From Clostridiales bacterium Firm_18 (GTDB lineage: Bacteria; Bacillota; Clostridia; Monoglobales; Firm-18), in contig LVAX01000078.1 in assembly GCA_001604215.1 (NCBI GenBank), positions 38,146 through 94,967 on the forward strand: a DNA stretch of 56,822 nucleotides. Direction: 5' to 3'. Position numbers and translations under genes: made by a program. This document shows positions 30,895-39,258 of this stretch, piece after piece. The notes below the pieces were generated by a model. It did no database searches, was not told where the DNA came from, and saw nothing but the letters and a program-made list of their open reading frames with translations. Positions within the stretch are counted from its first letter, which is position 1, and every line of letters starts with the position of its first letter.

Positions 30895-33800
30895 GGATAT
30901 ACGCATAAATGTGACCTACAACGGCAATGCCTTGCTGCGGATTCGCAATGGCGGCAGCACACTGAACCAAGGCGCTGATTATACTGTTGATGGAGACTCT
31001 GTCATCATCGCCGCCAGTTATTTTTCGAAGCAGTCGCAATCTAACCCTACTAAGCTGAGCTTTGACTTCAATGCCGGCGCTACAGCCGCCACAGCGGACA
31101 TAAGTTTTCTTATAGCAGATACCTCAAAACTTCCGGGCGGACCGAACTTCAGGTTTTCACTTGACTCAAATGACAACGAGTATTTCCTGCTTGGCAATTC
31201 GGACTACATCTATGTCAAAGCTGCCAAAAATCAGTCAAGATGGGGAAGAGAACTGGAGGCCGGCAAGACCTATATCATTGCCGGAAATGGAATTGAGGGC
31301 TACGATGGAGACAACGGACCCGCAACCAAGGCACGGATTTGGGTTGATCTAAACGAAAACCAGCTTGTAACTGATGATGAAGGTAATCTGTATTTCATGA
31401 GCTATGTTGATACATATACCACACTCCTGCGCAGAAGGGTGATGCGCATGATACCTGCCGCCGATGGGCGCAGGTTCGGCATTGACATGCAGGCCGGGTA
31501 TATCTATACCATCCTTGGAGGCGGAAGTGAAACCTTAACTGTGGCGGGTGCGGCAAACGCGAGAGATCTGTTATTTACGATGAGTCTCCGAAGCCATGCT
31601 GTGGACAGCGCCGGCAACCTGTATTTCACCGGACATAATAGTGAATGTGCAGTAATAGCCAAGGTGGATGTGCAGACAAGCGCCGTAACCATTGTAGCCG
31701 GAACCGGGACTCAAGGCACCACAGTTTCAGGGGAATTAGCAACAGAAACACCTATAAGATTTAAATTGTCATACATCAAGGTTGATAGTGAAGACAATCT
31801 TTACTTTGTTCCGGACAGCGGCGAACTGTACATGATACCAAGGGCGGATATCAACAGATTTGGTCAATCCATGGAGGCCGGGCACATCTATAAGTTGGCA
31901 CAAGGATACACAACTTGTATGGGACTGTATATCGATAAAAACGGCAATATTTTCATAGCGCATTTTTTCGACCACAATATTGCGGTGCTGATGGCGAAGA
32001 GTCAGGTGCTCTACGGTGTGCCCCGGGAAGCGGGGCAATACTATGTATTGCATTTAGGCGTCGGCTGGCCCTTTGACATTTTCCTGGATTCAACCGGAGA
32101 TATGTACTTTGCGTATAATAATGCCAATGACAACGCAAAAATGATGACCCCCTATAATAACGCTGTGCTGACCGGCATACTTGGCCGGGAGCCTCATGAA
32201 ATGCAAGGCGAAAATGTAGTAGCGTATGATGTCCCTTATATGATAGAAAAAGATGGTGCGTCTGAATGGAGGACTAAGCTCTATCCTGATGATTTCAACA
32301 CACTCAGCAGCCGCTCCAAGGTGTTTTTATATTCCTCTTATTACCAAGATAACAAGTTCCGACTGGCCGGCAGTCTTGATTATGAGGGGCGATTTGGCAA
32401 TGCAACCGAATATATAGCGGTTGTATCAGAAGACGGAACGAAGACCAAGCATTATAAAATAGAGATGAGATTTGAAAATGTTGTCAAACACCCTCTTGTC
32501 GGAAAAGTCGTTAGCATTTTAGGTCAGCCGGTGCATGTCACATCCGGCGATGGCTATAGCGGTAACGCTATAGCTGCCATAAATGTTCCCTATTCCGCCA
32601 GTAAGCTAAGAAACGCTGATATTGTGACTTTACTTGCTGCTGATAGACCATATTTGGGTGATCCAGGTACCGCATATAGGGATGCACCGTCATACGGCAA
32701 GAATCTTAATGTGGGTTTAAACATAGTTGATGTTACTATTGCCAGCTTTGATAGTATGTCTTATCGCTATAAGATGACTATTCACAGGGCGGCAGAAGAC
32801 ACGACTCTTGAGGGCTTGGAAATCACCTCCCCGCCCAAAAAGCTGGTGTACAAGATCGGTGAAAGCCTCGACCTCGAGGGGCTTGTGGTCAGCGGACTGT
32901 ACAGTGACGGCTATCCTGTCGTACTGCAGCATTCAGAGCTTCAGGTCAGCGGATTTGACAGCAGCACACCTTCCAGATGTCAGACACTTACGGTAACGGT
33001 GGGGGATGCGACGGCAGCATATACTGTAAAGATATATGACCCGGTGTCCGGATTCCCCATTGAAACCAAGGAAGATCTGGAATTGCTGCGTACCCAGCCT
33101 ATAGAATACTGCGTACTGATGAACGACATCGACCTTGAAGGAATGGAATGGACGCCTTTTGAAACATTCTCAGGGATCTTTGACGGAAGAGGACACACCA
33201 TTTCTAACTTTAGCATCAATCAGAGCGGAACAATCAATATGGGATTTTTCAAGATCATAGACTCAGGCGCTATAGTGAAGAACCTGACTCTGGAGGATTT
33301 TACAATAAACGCCAAGGGGTATGCCGGCGGTATTGCCGGAACGAACAATGGAGTGATCCAAAACTGTTCTGTCAATGGTACTGTAACGGGCAGCAGTGAT
33401 AATATCGGCGGTCTTGCAGGATTTAATGACAACGGCTGGATTATGAACAGCGGCTCAACGGGAGACGTGACCGGTGGGACTTTCACCAATGTAGGCGGCC
33501 TTGTAGGGCTTAATCAGGAAGGATCGATAATAGGCTGCTTTGCCTCGGGGGATGTCTCCAGCAATAATGGATATGTCGGCGGCCTTGTGGGGTGTAATCG
33601 TTACGGACACATCGCTTCATGCTTTGCCACAGGGAACATAAGCAGCAATAGCGATTACATAGGGGGGTTGGTAGGCAGCAACAACGATGTTGATGCTATC
33701 ACAATCAACTGTTACGCTGTCGGAGCTGTTACCGGCGTTGGAAGTAACGTCGGCGGCCTTGCAGGAAGAAATGGCGGCAAAATTGTCAGCTCATATTACA

Positions 33801-34279
33801 ATACGGAAACCTGCGGAGCGGGTGCCAATAACGGGAGAGGCACAGGGAAAACCACAATGGAGCTGAAGCAGCAGGCAACTTTTGAAGGCTGGGATTTCTC
33901 GGACGGCGGCATCTGGCGGATTGAGGAAGAAAGCACCTATCCGATGCTGCAGTGGCAGTTTGCGTCGCAGGAGTTCGACTATGACCTGTCGCTTAACGTG
34001 CAGACAGGAGAACAAAGCGTAACCGTAACGGCAAATGTCGAAAAACTGAACTCCGAAGTCCAAGACGGCGTTTTAATACTTGCGCTGTATTACAAAAACA
34101 GATTGATAGATATATATGTTGACAACGGATTGACGGGCAATACCTATCAAACGTCGACCGAGCTGCACCATACGGGATATGTAATGTCCGAAGATATACA
34201 TGTGGCGGGGTTTGTATGGGATAGTAGGGAAAACATGAGACCGTTGGCACTTTGTCAGAGATGGTGTTTTAATAATTAG
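30863..34279 (+). CDS. Secreted multidomain protein, C-terminal part (frameshifted)
   Basis: 1138 residues in the +1 frame relative to the preceding part. The ATG at 30863 lacks a ribosome site and sits inside an X2 domain, so this is a continuation rather than a separate gene. In order: the end of the X2 domain (to about 75), NHL-like beta-propeller repeats (about 95-440, with phrases such as DDEGNLYFMSYVD, DSAGNLYFTGH and DKNGNIFIAH), a beta-sandwich region, an Ig-like Big_3-type domain (ITSPPKKLVYKIGESLDLEG), and about five GLUG repeats (YAGGIAGTNNGVIQNCSVNG, IGGLAGFNDNG, VGGLVGLNQEG, VGGLVGCNRYG, IGGLVGSNN). A final sandwich domain of about 90 residues follows. No LPXTG anchor is visible. 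Confidence 0.8.
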   Translation: MTKTPDGDHHRDIRINVTYNGNALLRIRNGGSTLNQGADYTVDGDSVIIAASYFSKQSQSNPTKLSFDFNAGATAATADISFLIADTSKLPGGPNFRFSLDSNDNEYFLLGNSDYIYVKAAKNQSRWGRELEAGKTYIIAGNGIEGYDGDNGPATKARIWVDLNENQLVTDDEGNLYFMSYVDTYTTLLRRRVMRMIPAADGRRFGIDMQAGYIYTILGGGSETLTVAGAANARDLLFTMSLRSHAVDSAGNLYFTGHNSECAVIAKVDVQTSAVTIVAGTGTQGTTVSGELATETPIRFKLSYIKVDSEDNLYFVPDSGELYMIPRADINRFGQSMEAGHIYKLAQGYTTCMGLYIDKNGNIFIAHFFDHNIAVLMAKSQVLYGVPREAGQYYVLHLGVGWPFDIFLDSTGDMYFAYNNANDNAKMMTPYNNAVLTGILGREPHEMQGENVVAYDVPYMIEKDGASEWRTKLYPDDFNTLSSRSKVFLYSSYYQDNKFRLAGSLDYEGRFGNATEYIAVVSEDGTKTKHYKIEMRFENVVKHPLVGKVVSILGQPVHVTSGDGYSGNAIAAINVPYSASKLRNADIVTLLAADRPYLGDPGTAYRDAPSYGKNLNVGLNIVDVTIASFDSMSYRYKMTIHRAAEDTTLEGLEITSPPKKLVYKIGESLDLEGLVVSGLYSDGYPVVLQHSELQVSGFDSSTPSRCQTLTVTVGDATAAYTVKIYDPVSGFPIETKEDLELLRTQPIEYCVLMNDIDLEGMEWTPFETFSGIFDGRGHTISNFSINQSGTINMGFFKIIDSGAIVKNLTLEDFTINAKGYAGGIAGTNNGVIQNCSVNGTVTGSSDNIGGLAGFNDNGWIMNSGSTGDVTGGTFTNVGGLVGLNQEGSIIGCFASGDVSSNNGYVGGLVGCNRYGHIASCFATGNISSNSDYIGGLVGSNNDVDAITINCYAVGAVTGVGSNVGGLAGRNGGKIVSSYYNTETCGAGANNGRGTGKTTMELKQQATFEGWDFSDGGIWRIEEESTYPMLQWQFASQEFDYDLSLNVQTGEQSVTVTANVEKLNSEVQDGVLILALYYKNRLIDIYVDNGLTGNTYQTSTELHHTGYVMSEDIHVAGFVWDSRENMRPLALCQRWCFNN

Positions 34280-34328
34280 GCCTTAGGCAGTACATTTCAT
34301 ATCTGATTTATATTTTCGGCGTCAGTAT

Positions 34329-34365
34329 ATACAATCGGCGTAAGTCGGACTAACGCCGGTTGTAT
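34329..34365 (+). terminator. Hairpin after the surface-protein gene
   Basis: ATACAATCGGCGT pairs with ACGCCGGTTGTAT (one G-U), a 13-bp stem with a weak T-rich tail. A possible terminator or attachment-like palindrome. Confidence 0.5.
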
Positions 34366-34437
34366 TAAAATTAGCGTCATTAGACATATTATAACACCAA
34401 TATTGATACAACGGAGCTGTAACAAAAGCTCTCAAAG

Positions 34438-34473
34438 AAACCCGCTTTGAATCGAAAGATTTGGAGCGGGTTT
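34438..34473 (+). repeat. Long inverted repeat
   Basis: AAACCCGCT...AGCGGGTTT, with the inner arms TTGAATC/GATTTGG pairing through wobbles around GAAA. It lacks a T-run on either strand. Confidence 0.55.
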
Positions 34474-34613
34474 ACTGTAAAAACAAAAATGTAGGAAACT
34501 GAAAGAAAACATAGTATAATTAAAGCAAGGAAAAGCTAAAGAAAAACGTGGCTGAGCATCTTACGGACATAAATATAATAGAGCAGGACAAACGCCTAAT
34601 TTTCCACAGACTT

Positions 34614-34650
34614 AAAAAACTCGCCCATCTTTTAGATGAACGAGTTTTTT
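34614..34650. terminator. Bidirectional terminator, end of nrdDG
   Basis: AAAAAACTCG / CGAGTTTTTT with an inner CATCT/AGATG helix. It gives a T-run on both strands; on the minus strand it follows nrdG. Confidence 0.8.
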
Positions 34651-34699
34651 CCTTTAACATTAAGCGTTGTACAGCCCCATCCTGCCTGATTTGTTTTTT

Positions 34700-35386
34700 T
34701 CACGCTACCGTATTCGGCTGGATATCGGATATCAGCCGGGCAAGCTCCTTTAGCCGGTCGTCGGTATATGGTTTCTGCGAGACTTTTTTTGCGTCCGACG
34801 GCCGGTATTTTTCGGGCCGCCTGTAGCGGTTGAGCATGTATCTGGGCAGCCTCGGAAGTTCTTTTGCCATTTGCATAAGGTCATCTTCGCCAAGCTGGGG
34901 GATGACGGTGGTTCTTACCTCGAAATCCGCATTGCTGCCAAGCAGAATATTTATTGTTTCCAAAACCGGACCGGCATCCGCATTGCCTCCGCAAATTTCT
35001 TTGTATTTTGCCGCGGGGGCTTTATAGTCAACGGCGAAATAATCGCACAGGCCGCTTTGCAGAACTTGTTTTATTACCTCGGGATTTGAGCCGTTGGTGT
35101 CGAGCTTGATTTTATAGCCGAGGGCCTTTATTTTTTCAAGGTAAGGTATTAAATCATGGTGCAGCGTAGGCTCTCCGCCGGTAATTACCGCACCGTCAAG
35201 CAGCCCGGCTCTTTTTTTCAGAAAATCCTCAACCACGCGGGGGTCGATTATCGTATAGCTGCTATCCAAAAGTGAGCGGTTATGGCAATAAAAGCAGTTA
35301 AAGTTACAGCCCGGGACAAACAACACACAGGATACATGGCCGGGGTAATCGATAAGGGAGCTTTTTATCATCCCGGCAATTATCAT
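34700..35386 (-). CDS. nrdG: Anaerobic ribonucleotide reductase activating protein
   Basis: 228-residue radical SAM enzyme that generates the glycyl radical on NrdD. The cluster motif CNFNCFYC (Cys27, Cys31, Cys34) and the SAM-binding GGEPTLH are visible. It belongs to the longer clostridial type whose C-terminus ends RPSDAKKVSQKPYTDDRL. Its ATG overlaps the nrdD stop (ATGA), so the two are coupled and controlled together by the NrdR operator upstream of nrdD. Confidence 0.95.
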   Translation of the reverse strand: MIIAGMIKSSLIDYPGHVSCVLFVPGCNFNCFYCHNRSLLDSSYTIIDPRVVEDFLKKRAGLLDGAVITGGEPTLHHDLIPYLEKIKALGYKIKLDTNGSNPEVIKQVLQSGLCDYFAVDYKAPAAKYKEICGGNADAGPVLETINILLGSNADFEVRTTVIPQLGEDDLMQMAKELPRLPRYMLNRYRRPEKYRPSDAKKVSQKPYTDDRLKELARLISDIQPNTVA

Positions 35387-37482
35387 ACGACCTGTTCCTC
35401 TTTGATTGCAAATTTTTTGCGCTGTTTGTATTCTTCCTTTTTACCCTTATTGTAATTTTGAACGGGGCGCAGGTAACCCACAACCCGGCTCCATACCTCG
35501 GCTTCTTTTCCGCATTGGGGGCAGGTAAAATGCTCGCCCGATATATAACCGTGATTGCCGCATACCGAGAAAGTGGGTGTAAGCGATATATAAGGAAGCT
35601 TGTATTTGGTGAATACCTTTTTTATAAGCTGTTTGGCTGCAGCGGTGTCTTTTATTTCTTCACCGAGATAAAGATGCAATACCGTGCCTCCGGTGTAAAG
35701 GGATTGCAGTTCGTCCTGCAAATCAAGAGTTTCAAATATATCGTCCGTAAAGCCTACCGGAAGCTGGGTTGAATTTGTGTAATAATGCTCGTTTTCACCG
35801 GACGTTATTATATCCGGGTATTTGTCAACGTCAAGCTTTGCAAGGGAATAGCTTGTTCCCTCGGCGGGCGTTGCCTCTAAGTTGTAATAATGGCCGGTTT
35901 CGTTTTGGATATCCTTGATAACATCTCTCATATAATTAAGCGTTCTGACGGCAAACTCCTGCCCTTCGTTTGTCGTTATGTCATGCTCTTTTCCAAGCAG
36001 GTTCATGCACGCCTCGTTCATACCGATAAGGCCTATGGTGTTAAAATGGTTATACCAGTAATAGCCTGTTTTTTGCTTTACGTCTTTTAAGAAATTCGCA
36101 GAATAAGGATACAATCCCTCGGCGGTTTGGGCTTCTATTATTTTTCTTTTTATTTCAAGGCTGTTTTTGGCGATATTTATTTGCTGCCACAGCCTTGTCT
36201 TGAATTCGGATTCCGTTTTGGAAAGGTATGCAATCCGCGGAAGGTTTATTGTTACGACACCGATTGACCCGGTCAGAGGGTTGGAGCCGAACAGTCCGCC
36301 GCCTCTTTTTCTGAGCTCCGCGGTGTCAAGCCGGAGCCTGCAGCACATGGACATTGCATCCTCGGGTGAAAGATCCGAATTGATATAATTTGAAAAATAA
36401 GGCACCCCGTATTTGCAGGTGATTTCCATAAACTTTTCTATTACCGGGCTGTCCCAGTTAAAATCCCTTGTAACGTTTATTGTGGGGATCGGGAAGGTAA
36501 ACACCCGTCCTTTTGAATCCCCCTCCATCATAACATCACAAAAAGCGGCATTCAGCAAATCCATTTCTTCCTGGAAATCGCCGTAAACTTCCGGCATTAT
36601 CTTTCCGCCGAAAATAACGTTTTCGTTCTTTAGTGTATTGGGTACGACTATGTCAAAAGTAAGGTTGGAAAACGGGCATTGAAAACCGACACGGGTCGGA
36701 ACGTTCAGGTTGAAAATAAACTCCTGCAATGCCTGTTTTATGGTTTTGTAATCCAGATTGTCATAGCGGATAAACGGGGCGCAATAAGTGTCAAAGGATG
36801 ACCAGGCCTGGGCACCGGCGCTTTCGCCTTGTGTTGTAAAGGTTGAATTTACTATTTGACCTAAAAACGACCTCAAATGCTTGGGCGGCTTTGATTCGAC
36901 CTTGCCCGGAACTCCGCCGAACCCGTTGGCAAGAATTTGGCGCAAATCCCAGCCTGCGCAGTAGGGCCCGAAAAATCCCAGGTCATGTATATGAATATCG
37001 CCCGACAAATGGGCATTCCTGATTTCCTCGGGGTATATCTCGTGCAGCCAGTAGTTTTTCGTAAAAGCCTCACGCACATAGTTGTTAAGGCCGTTAATTG
37101 ATTTTTGGGTGTTTGCATTTTCATTTATTTTCCAATCGCGGTCGCTTAAATATTCCGTAAACATATTTATGGTAGCGCCGATAAGGGCGTTGGCTTCTCT
37201 TGCCGAGCGTCTTTTTTCACGATATAATATAAAGGCCTTTGCCGTTTTGGCATGACCGTTTTCTATAAGCACTTTTTCCACTATATCCTGTATTGATTCC
37301 ACATCCACAACGCCGTCGGGATACTGGCGCTGTGCTATGTTTACCACCTCGTCCGCAAGCTTTTCGGCGGTTGTGAAATCGTTTCCGCTTACTGCGGTAG
37401 CGGCTTTGAAAATGGCAAGTACAATTTTTTCCTTTTTAAAAGGAACCTCCGAGCGATCTCTTTTAATAACGGTTTTTAACAT
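35383..37482 (-). CDS. nrdD: Anaerobic ribonucleoside-triphosphate reductase
   Basis: 699-residue class III reductase that makes dNTPs without oxygen. The N-terminal ATP cone (about 1-95) carries VIKRDRSEVPFKKEKI and allows dATP feedback. The barrel core includes GGVPGKVESKPPKHLRSF and RVGFQCPFSNLTFD. A C-terminal zinc site (CGNHGYI and CPQCG) precedes the glycyl-radical loop RVVGYLRPVQ, with the radical at Gly669. The AAAGGAGG ribosome site lies about 11 nt before the ATG. No aerobic reductase is in the window. Confidence 0.97.
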   Translation of the reverse strand: MLKTVIKRDRSEVPFKKEKIVLAIFKAATAVSGNDFTTAEKLADEVVNIAQRQYPDGVVDVESIQDIVEKVLIENGHAKTAKAFILYREKRRSAREANALIGATINMFTEYLSDRDWKINENANTQKSINGLNNYVREAFTKNYWLHEIYPEEIRNAHLSGDIHIHDLGFFGPYCAGWDLRQILANGFGGVPGKVESKPPKHLRSFLGQIVNSTFTTQGESAGAQAWSSFDTYCAPFIRYDNLDYKTIKQALQEFIFNLNVPTRVGFQCPFSNLTFDIVVPNTLKNENVIFGGKIMPEVYGDFQEEMDLLNAAFCDVMMEGDSKGRVFTFPIPTINVTRDFNWDSPVIEKFMEITCKYGVPYFSNYINSDLSPEDAMSMCCRLRLDTAELRKRGGGLFGSNPLTGSIGVVTINLPRIAYLSKTESEFKTRLWQQINIAKNSLEIKRKIIEAQTAEGLYPYSANFLKDVKQKTGYYWYNHFNTIGLIGMNEACMNLLGKEHDITTNEGQEFAVRTLNYMRDVIKDIQNETGHYYNLEATPAEGTSYSLAKLDVDKYPDIITSGENEHYYTNSTQLPVGFTDDIFETLDLQDELQSLYTGGTVLHLYLGEEIKDTAAAKQLIKKVFTKYKLPYISLTPTFSVCGNHGYISGEHFTCPQCGKEAEVWSRVVGYLRPVQNYNKGKKEEYKQRKKFAIKEEQVV

Positions 37483-37579
37483 TTGTTGATTTATCCTCCT
37501 TTAACTTGTTGTTATTATATTTTTTTCATTAAAGCGCAAACATGCCGCTTTTACGGCAGAAGAAATAATTAATCATTAT

Positions 37580-37627
37580 ACACAATATATAGTGTTTGCC
37601 AGATTTTTTATGCACTACATATATTAT
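37580..37627 (-). promoter_or_regulatory. NrdR operator (two NrdR boxes)
   Basis: Box 1 ACACAATATATAGTGT (37580-37595) matches the NrdR consensus acaCwAtATaTwGtgt. Box 2 GCACTACATATATTAT (37612-37627) is a weaker copy. Their starts are 32 bp apart, the usual three-turn spacing, and box 2 covers the nrdD -10. Confidence 0.85.
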
Positions 37628-37651
37628 ACTCCCTCATTTGTAAGTTGTCAA
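37623..37651 (-). promoter_or_regulatory. nrdDG promoter
   Basis: On the minus strand, -35 TTGACA (37651-37646), 17-nt spacer, -10 TATAAT (37628-37623), the -10 overlapping NrdR box 2. The leader is about 130 nt, with a small hairpin TGCCG/CGGCA near 37545. Confidence 0.85.
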
Positions 37652-37729
37652 TAACAAAATTATAAAAGTTATTGATGTAAAATAAATGTAGCATTGTTAG
37701 AAAAAAATTACAAAAGGCAGCCGGGATGT

Positions 37730-37769
37730 GGTTTTATTGTAGTTTTTTGTAGGTTTTATTATAGTTTTT
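37730..37769 (+). repeat. 22-bp-spaced direct repeats upstream of the GT2 promoter
   Basis: GGTTTTATTGTAGTTTTT (37730-37747) and GGTTTTATTATAGTTTTT (37752-37769), one difference in 18. They end 4 nt before the -35 box, a position suited to an activator. Confidence 0.6.
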
Positions 37770-37773
37770 AAGA

Positions 37774-37802
37774 TTGACAATTATTTTAAAAAAAGGTAAA
37801 AT
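37774..37802 (+). promoter_or_regulatory. Promoter of the glycosyltransferase cluster
   Basis: TTGACA (37774-37779), 17-nt spacer, TAAAAT (37797-37802). It drives the four overlapping genes that follow. Confidence 0.8.
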
Positions 37803-37848
37803 ACCTTTAGTTTGATTTTGAAAAAAACAGGTACGGAGAGTAAACAGG

Positions 37849-38547
37849 ATGAAAACAATGATTGTTATTCCCGCGTATAATGAGGAAAAATCAATATATG
37901 ATGTTGTTATGTCCGTTAAGTCCTTGGGAGAGAACATAGATGTTTTGGTTGTAAACGACGGCTCGGACGACAACACGGAAAGCCGGGCCCGAAAAGCCGG
38001 GGCGAAGGTGATAAACCTTCCGATAAACCTCGGAATAGGCGGAGCGGTTCAAACCGGATATATTTATGCTTGCAGGAACAACTATGACTGCGTCGTTCAG
38101 GTGGACGGGGACGGGCAGCATAATGCAAAAGACCTGCCCGCCTTGCTTGCGGTTATAGAAAGCGGGCAGGCCGATATGGCGATAGGAAGCAGATTTATAG
38201 AAAAAACCGGTTACAAGCCTTCTTTTTTCAGGAAAATAGGAATAAAATATTTTTCGCGGCTGGTTTATTTATTTACCGGTCGTATTATTGCGGATACAAC
38301 AAGCGGTTACCGTGCGGCAAACAAAAAAGTAATTACTCTTTTTGCACAATACTATCCAAGTGATTATCCCGAGGTTGAAACCATAGTGTACGCCGCTAAA
38401 AACAAGCTGAAAATTAAAGAAATAAGCGTCAGCATGCAATATCGCAAAGCCGGGAGGTCATCCATAACGCCGCTAAGATCATTATATTATGCATTGAAGG
38501 TAACGAGTTGCATTTTATTCTTTGGCGAAGGAGGAAAAGTGACTTGA
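37849..38547 (+). CDS. Family 2 glycosyltransferase, polyprenyl-phosphate type
   Basis: 232 residues. GT-A fold with VIPAYNEEKSI at the N-terminus, VVNDGSDD, the metal-binding VQVDGDGQHN and GSRFIEK. It resembles dolichyl/undecaprenyl-phosphate sugar synthases, which load a sugar from a nucleotide onto the lipid carrier at the inner membrane face. Here it lacks the C-terminal membrane helices found in many relatives. It is the first gene of a tightly overlapping set with a DUF2304 protein, a small EamA/SMR-like protein and a GT39 enzyme, the expected parts list for making, flipping and using a lipid-linked sugar. Confidence 0.88.
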   Translation: MKTMIVIPAYNEEKSIYDVVMSVKSLGENIDVLVVNDGSDDNTESRARKAGAKVINLPINLGIGGAVQTGYIYACRNNYDCVVQVDGDGQHNAKDLPALLAVIESGQADMAIGSRFIEKTGYKPSFFRKIGIKYFSRLVYLFTGRIIADTTSGYRAANKKVITLFAQYYPSDYPEVETIVYAAKNKLKIKEISVSMQYRKAGRSSITPLRSLYYALKVTSCILFFGEGGKVT

Positions 38548-38900
38548 CTATTTACAATACTTCTGTTTTAATTGCGCTTGTCCTGTTGTTTTTCACTTTT
38601 TATGCGCTGGCTAAAAGAAAGCTTGATTTTCGTTATGTTATTTTTTGGTGCGTTTTGTCACTGCTTTTAATTATAATTTCGGTTAATGTTAATATTTTGG
38701 AAGGCATAGCATCCGTCCTTGGCATTTATTATGCGCCGTCTGCTTTGTTTGCCGCGGCATTGGTGTTTATACTTGCGTTTATATTTTACATTACGGTTTT
38801 TATTTCGGATATAACAAAAAGGATAATACGGCTGACGCAGGAAGTAGGGCTGCTTAAAAGCAAGCTTGAAGAACTCGGCGGTAAGGAGGAAGAGAAATGA
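38544..38900 (+). CDS. DUF2304 membrane protein
   Basis: 118 residues with three hydrophobic helices (about 7-22, 31-49, 60-84) and a charged coiled C-terminus. The DUF2304 pattern FYALAKRKLDFRYVIFWCVL is seen. TTG 38544 has AAGGAGG 9 nt upstream and overlaps the preceding stop by 4 nt. These proteins regularly accompany GT2 polyprenyl-phosphate glycosyltransferases; a role as membrane partner is likely but unproven. Confidence 0.82.
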   Translation: MTIYNTSVLIALVLLFFTFYALAKRKLDFRYVIFWCVLSLLLIIISVNVNILEGIASVLGIYYAPSALFAAALVFILAFIFYITVFISDITKRIIRLTQEVGLLKSKLEELGGKEEEK

Positions 38901-39253
38901 CACTATCTGTTTTTCTGCTGTTATTACTTAATATTTTAATGCTGGCGGGCGGACAAACGTTATGGAAGCTCGGACTTAGCCGGAACAGTTTTACTTTTTC
39001 CGTGACGGGCATAATTAAAATGCTGTTTAGCCCGATTATTTTCACCGGTCTTGTAATTTATGCTCTTGCATCTGTAGTCTGGTTTTATATCATAAGCAAG
39101 GTGGATCTCTCCACCGCGTATCCGATGCAAAGCCTGTGTTATATATTTGTATCTGTTGCCGGTTTGGTATTGTTTAAGGAAAACATATCGCTGATAAAGT
39201 GGGGTGGGCTTATTATGATTACCGCCGGGGCATTTTTGGTTACAAGGGGGTAA
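38897..39253 (+). CDS. Small EamA/SMR-like membrane protein, possible lipid-sugar flippase
   Basis: 118 residues with four predicted helices. The SMR/ArnE-like layout is visible: LNILMLAGGQTLWKLGL at the N-terminus and the helix 3-4 motif VDLSTAYPMQSLCYIFV then KWGGLIMITAGAFLV. In the ArnEF pair such proteins flip lipid-linked aminoarabinose; here a homodimer might flip the GT2 product. Start ATG overlaps the DUF2304 stop by 4 nt. Confidence 0.8.
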   Translation: MTLSVFLLLLLNILMLAGGQTLWKLGLSRNSFTFSVTGIIKMLFSPIIFTGLVIYALASVVWFYIISKVDLSTAYPMQSLCYIFVSVAGLVLFKENISLIKWGGLIMITAGAFLVTRG

Positions 39254-39258
39254 AGGTT

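Larger units (their letters stand above)
34280..34699 (+). other. Hairpin-rich intergenic region
   Basis: Between the surface protein and the convergent nrdG. No convincing gene. It holds hairpins at 34329-34365, 34414-34431 and 34438-34473, a -10-like TATAAT at 34515-34520 and a bidirectional terminator at 34614-34650. Confidence 0.6.

Noticed and set aside
34548..34826. 92-codon plus-strand frame opposite the end of nrdG
   Set aside because: It reads through a strong terminator and into antisense of nrdG, and has no ribosome site.
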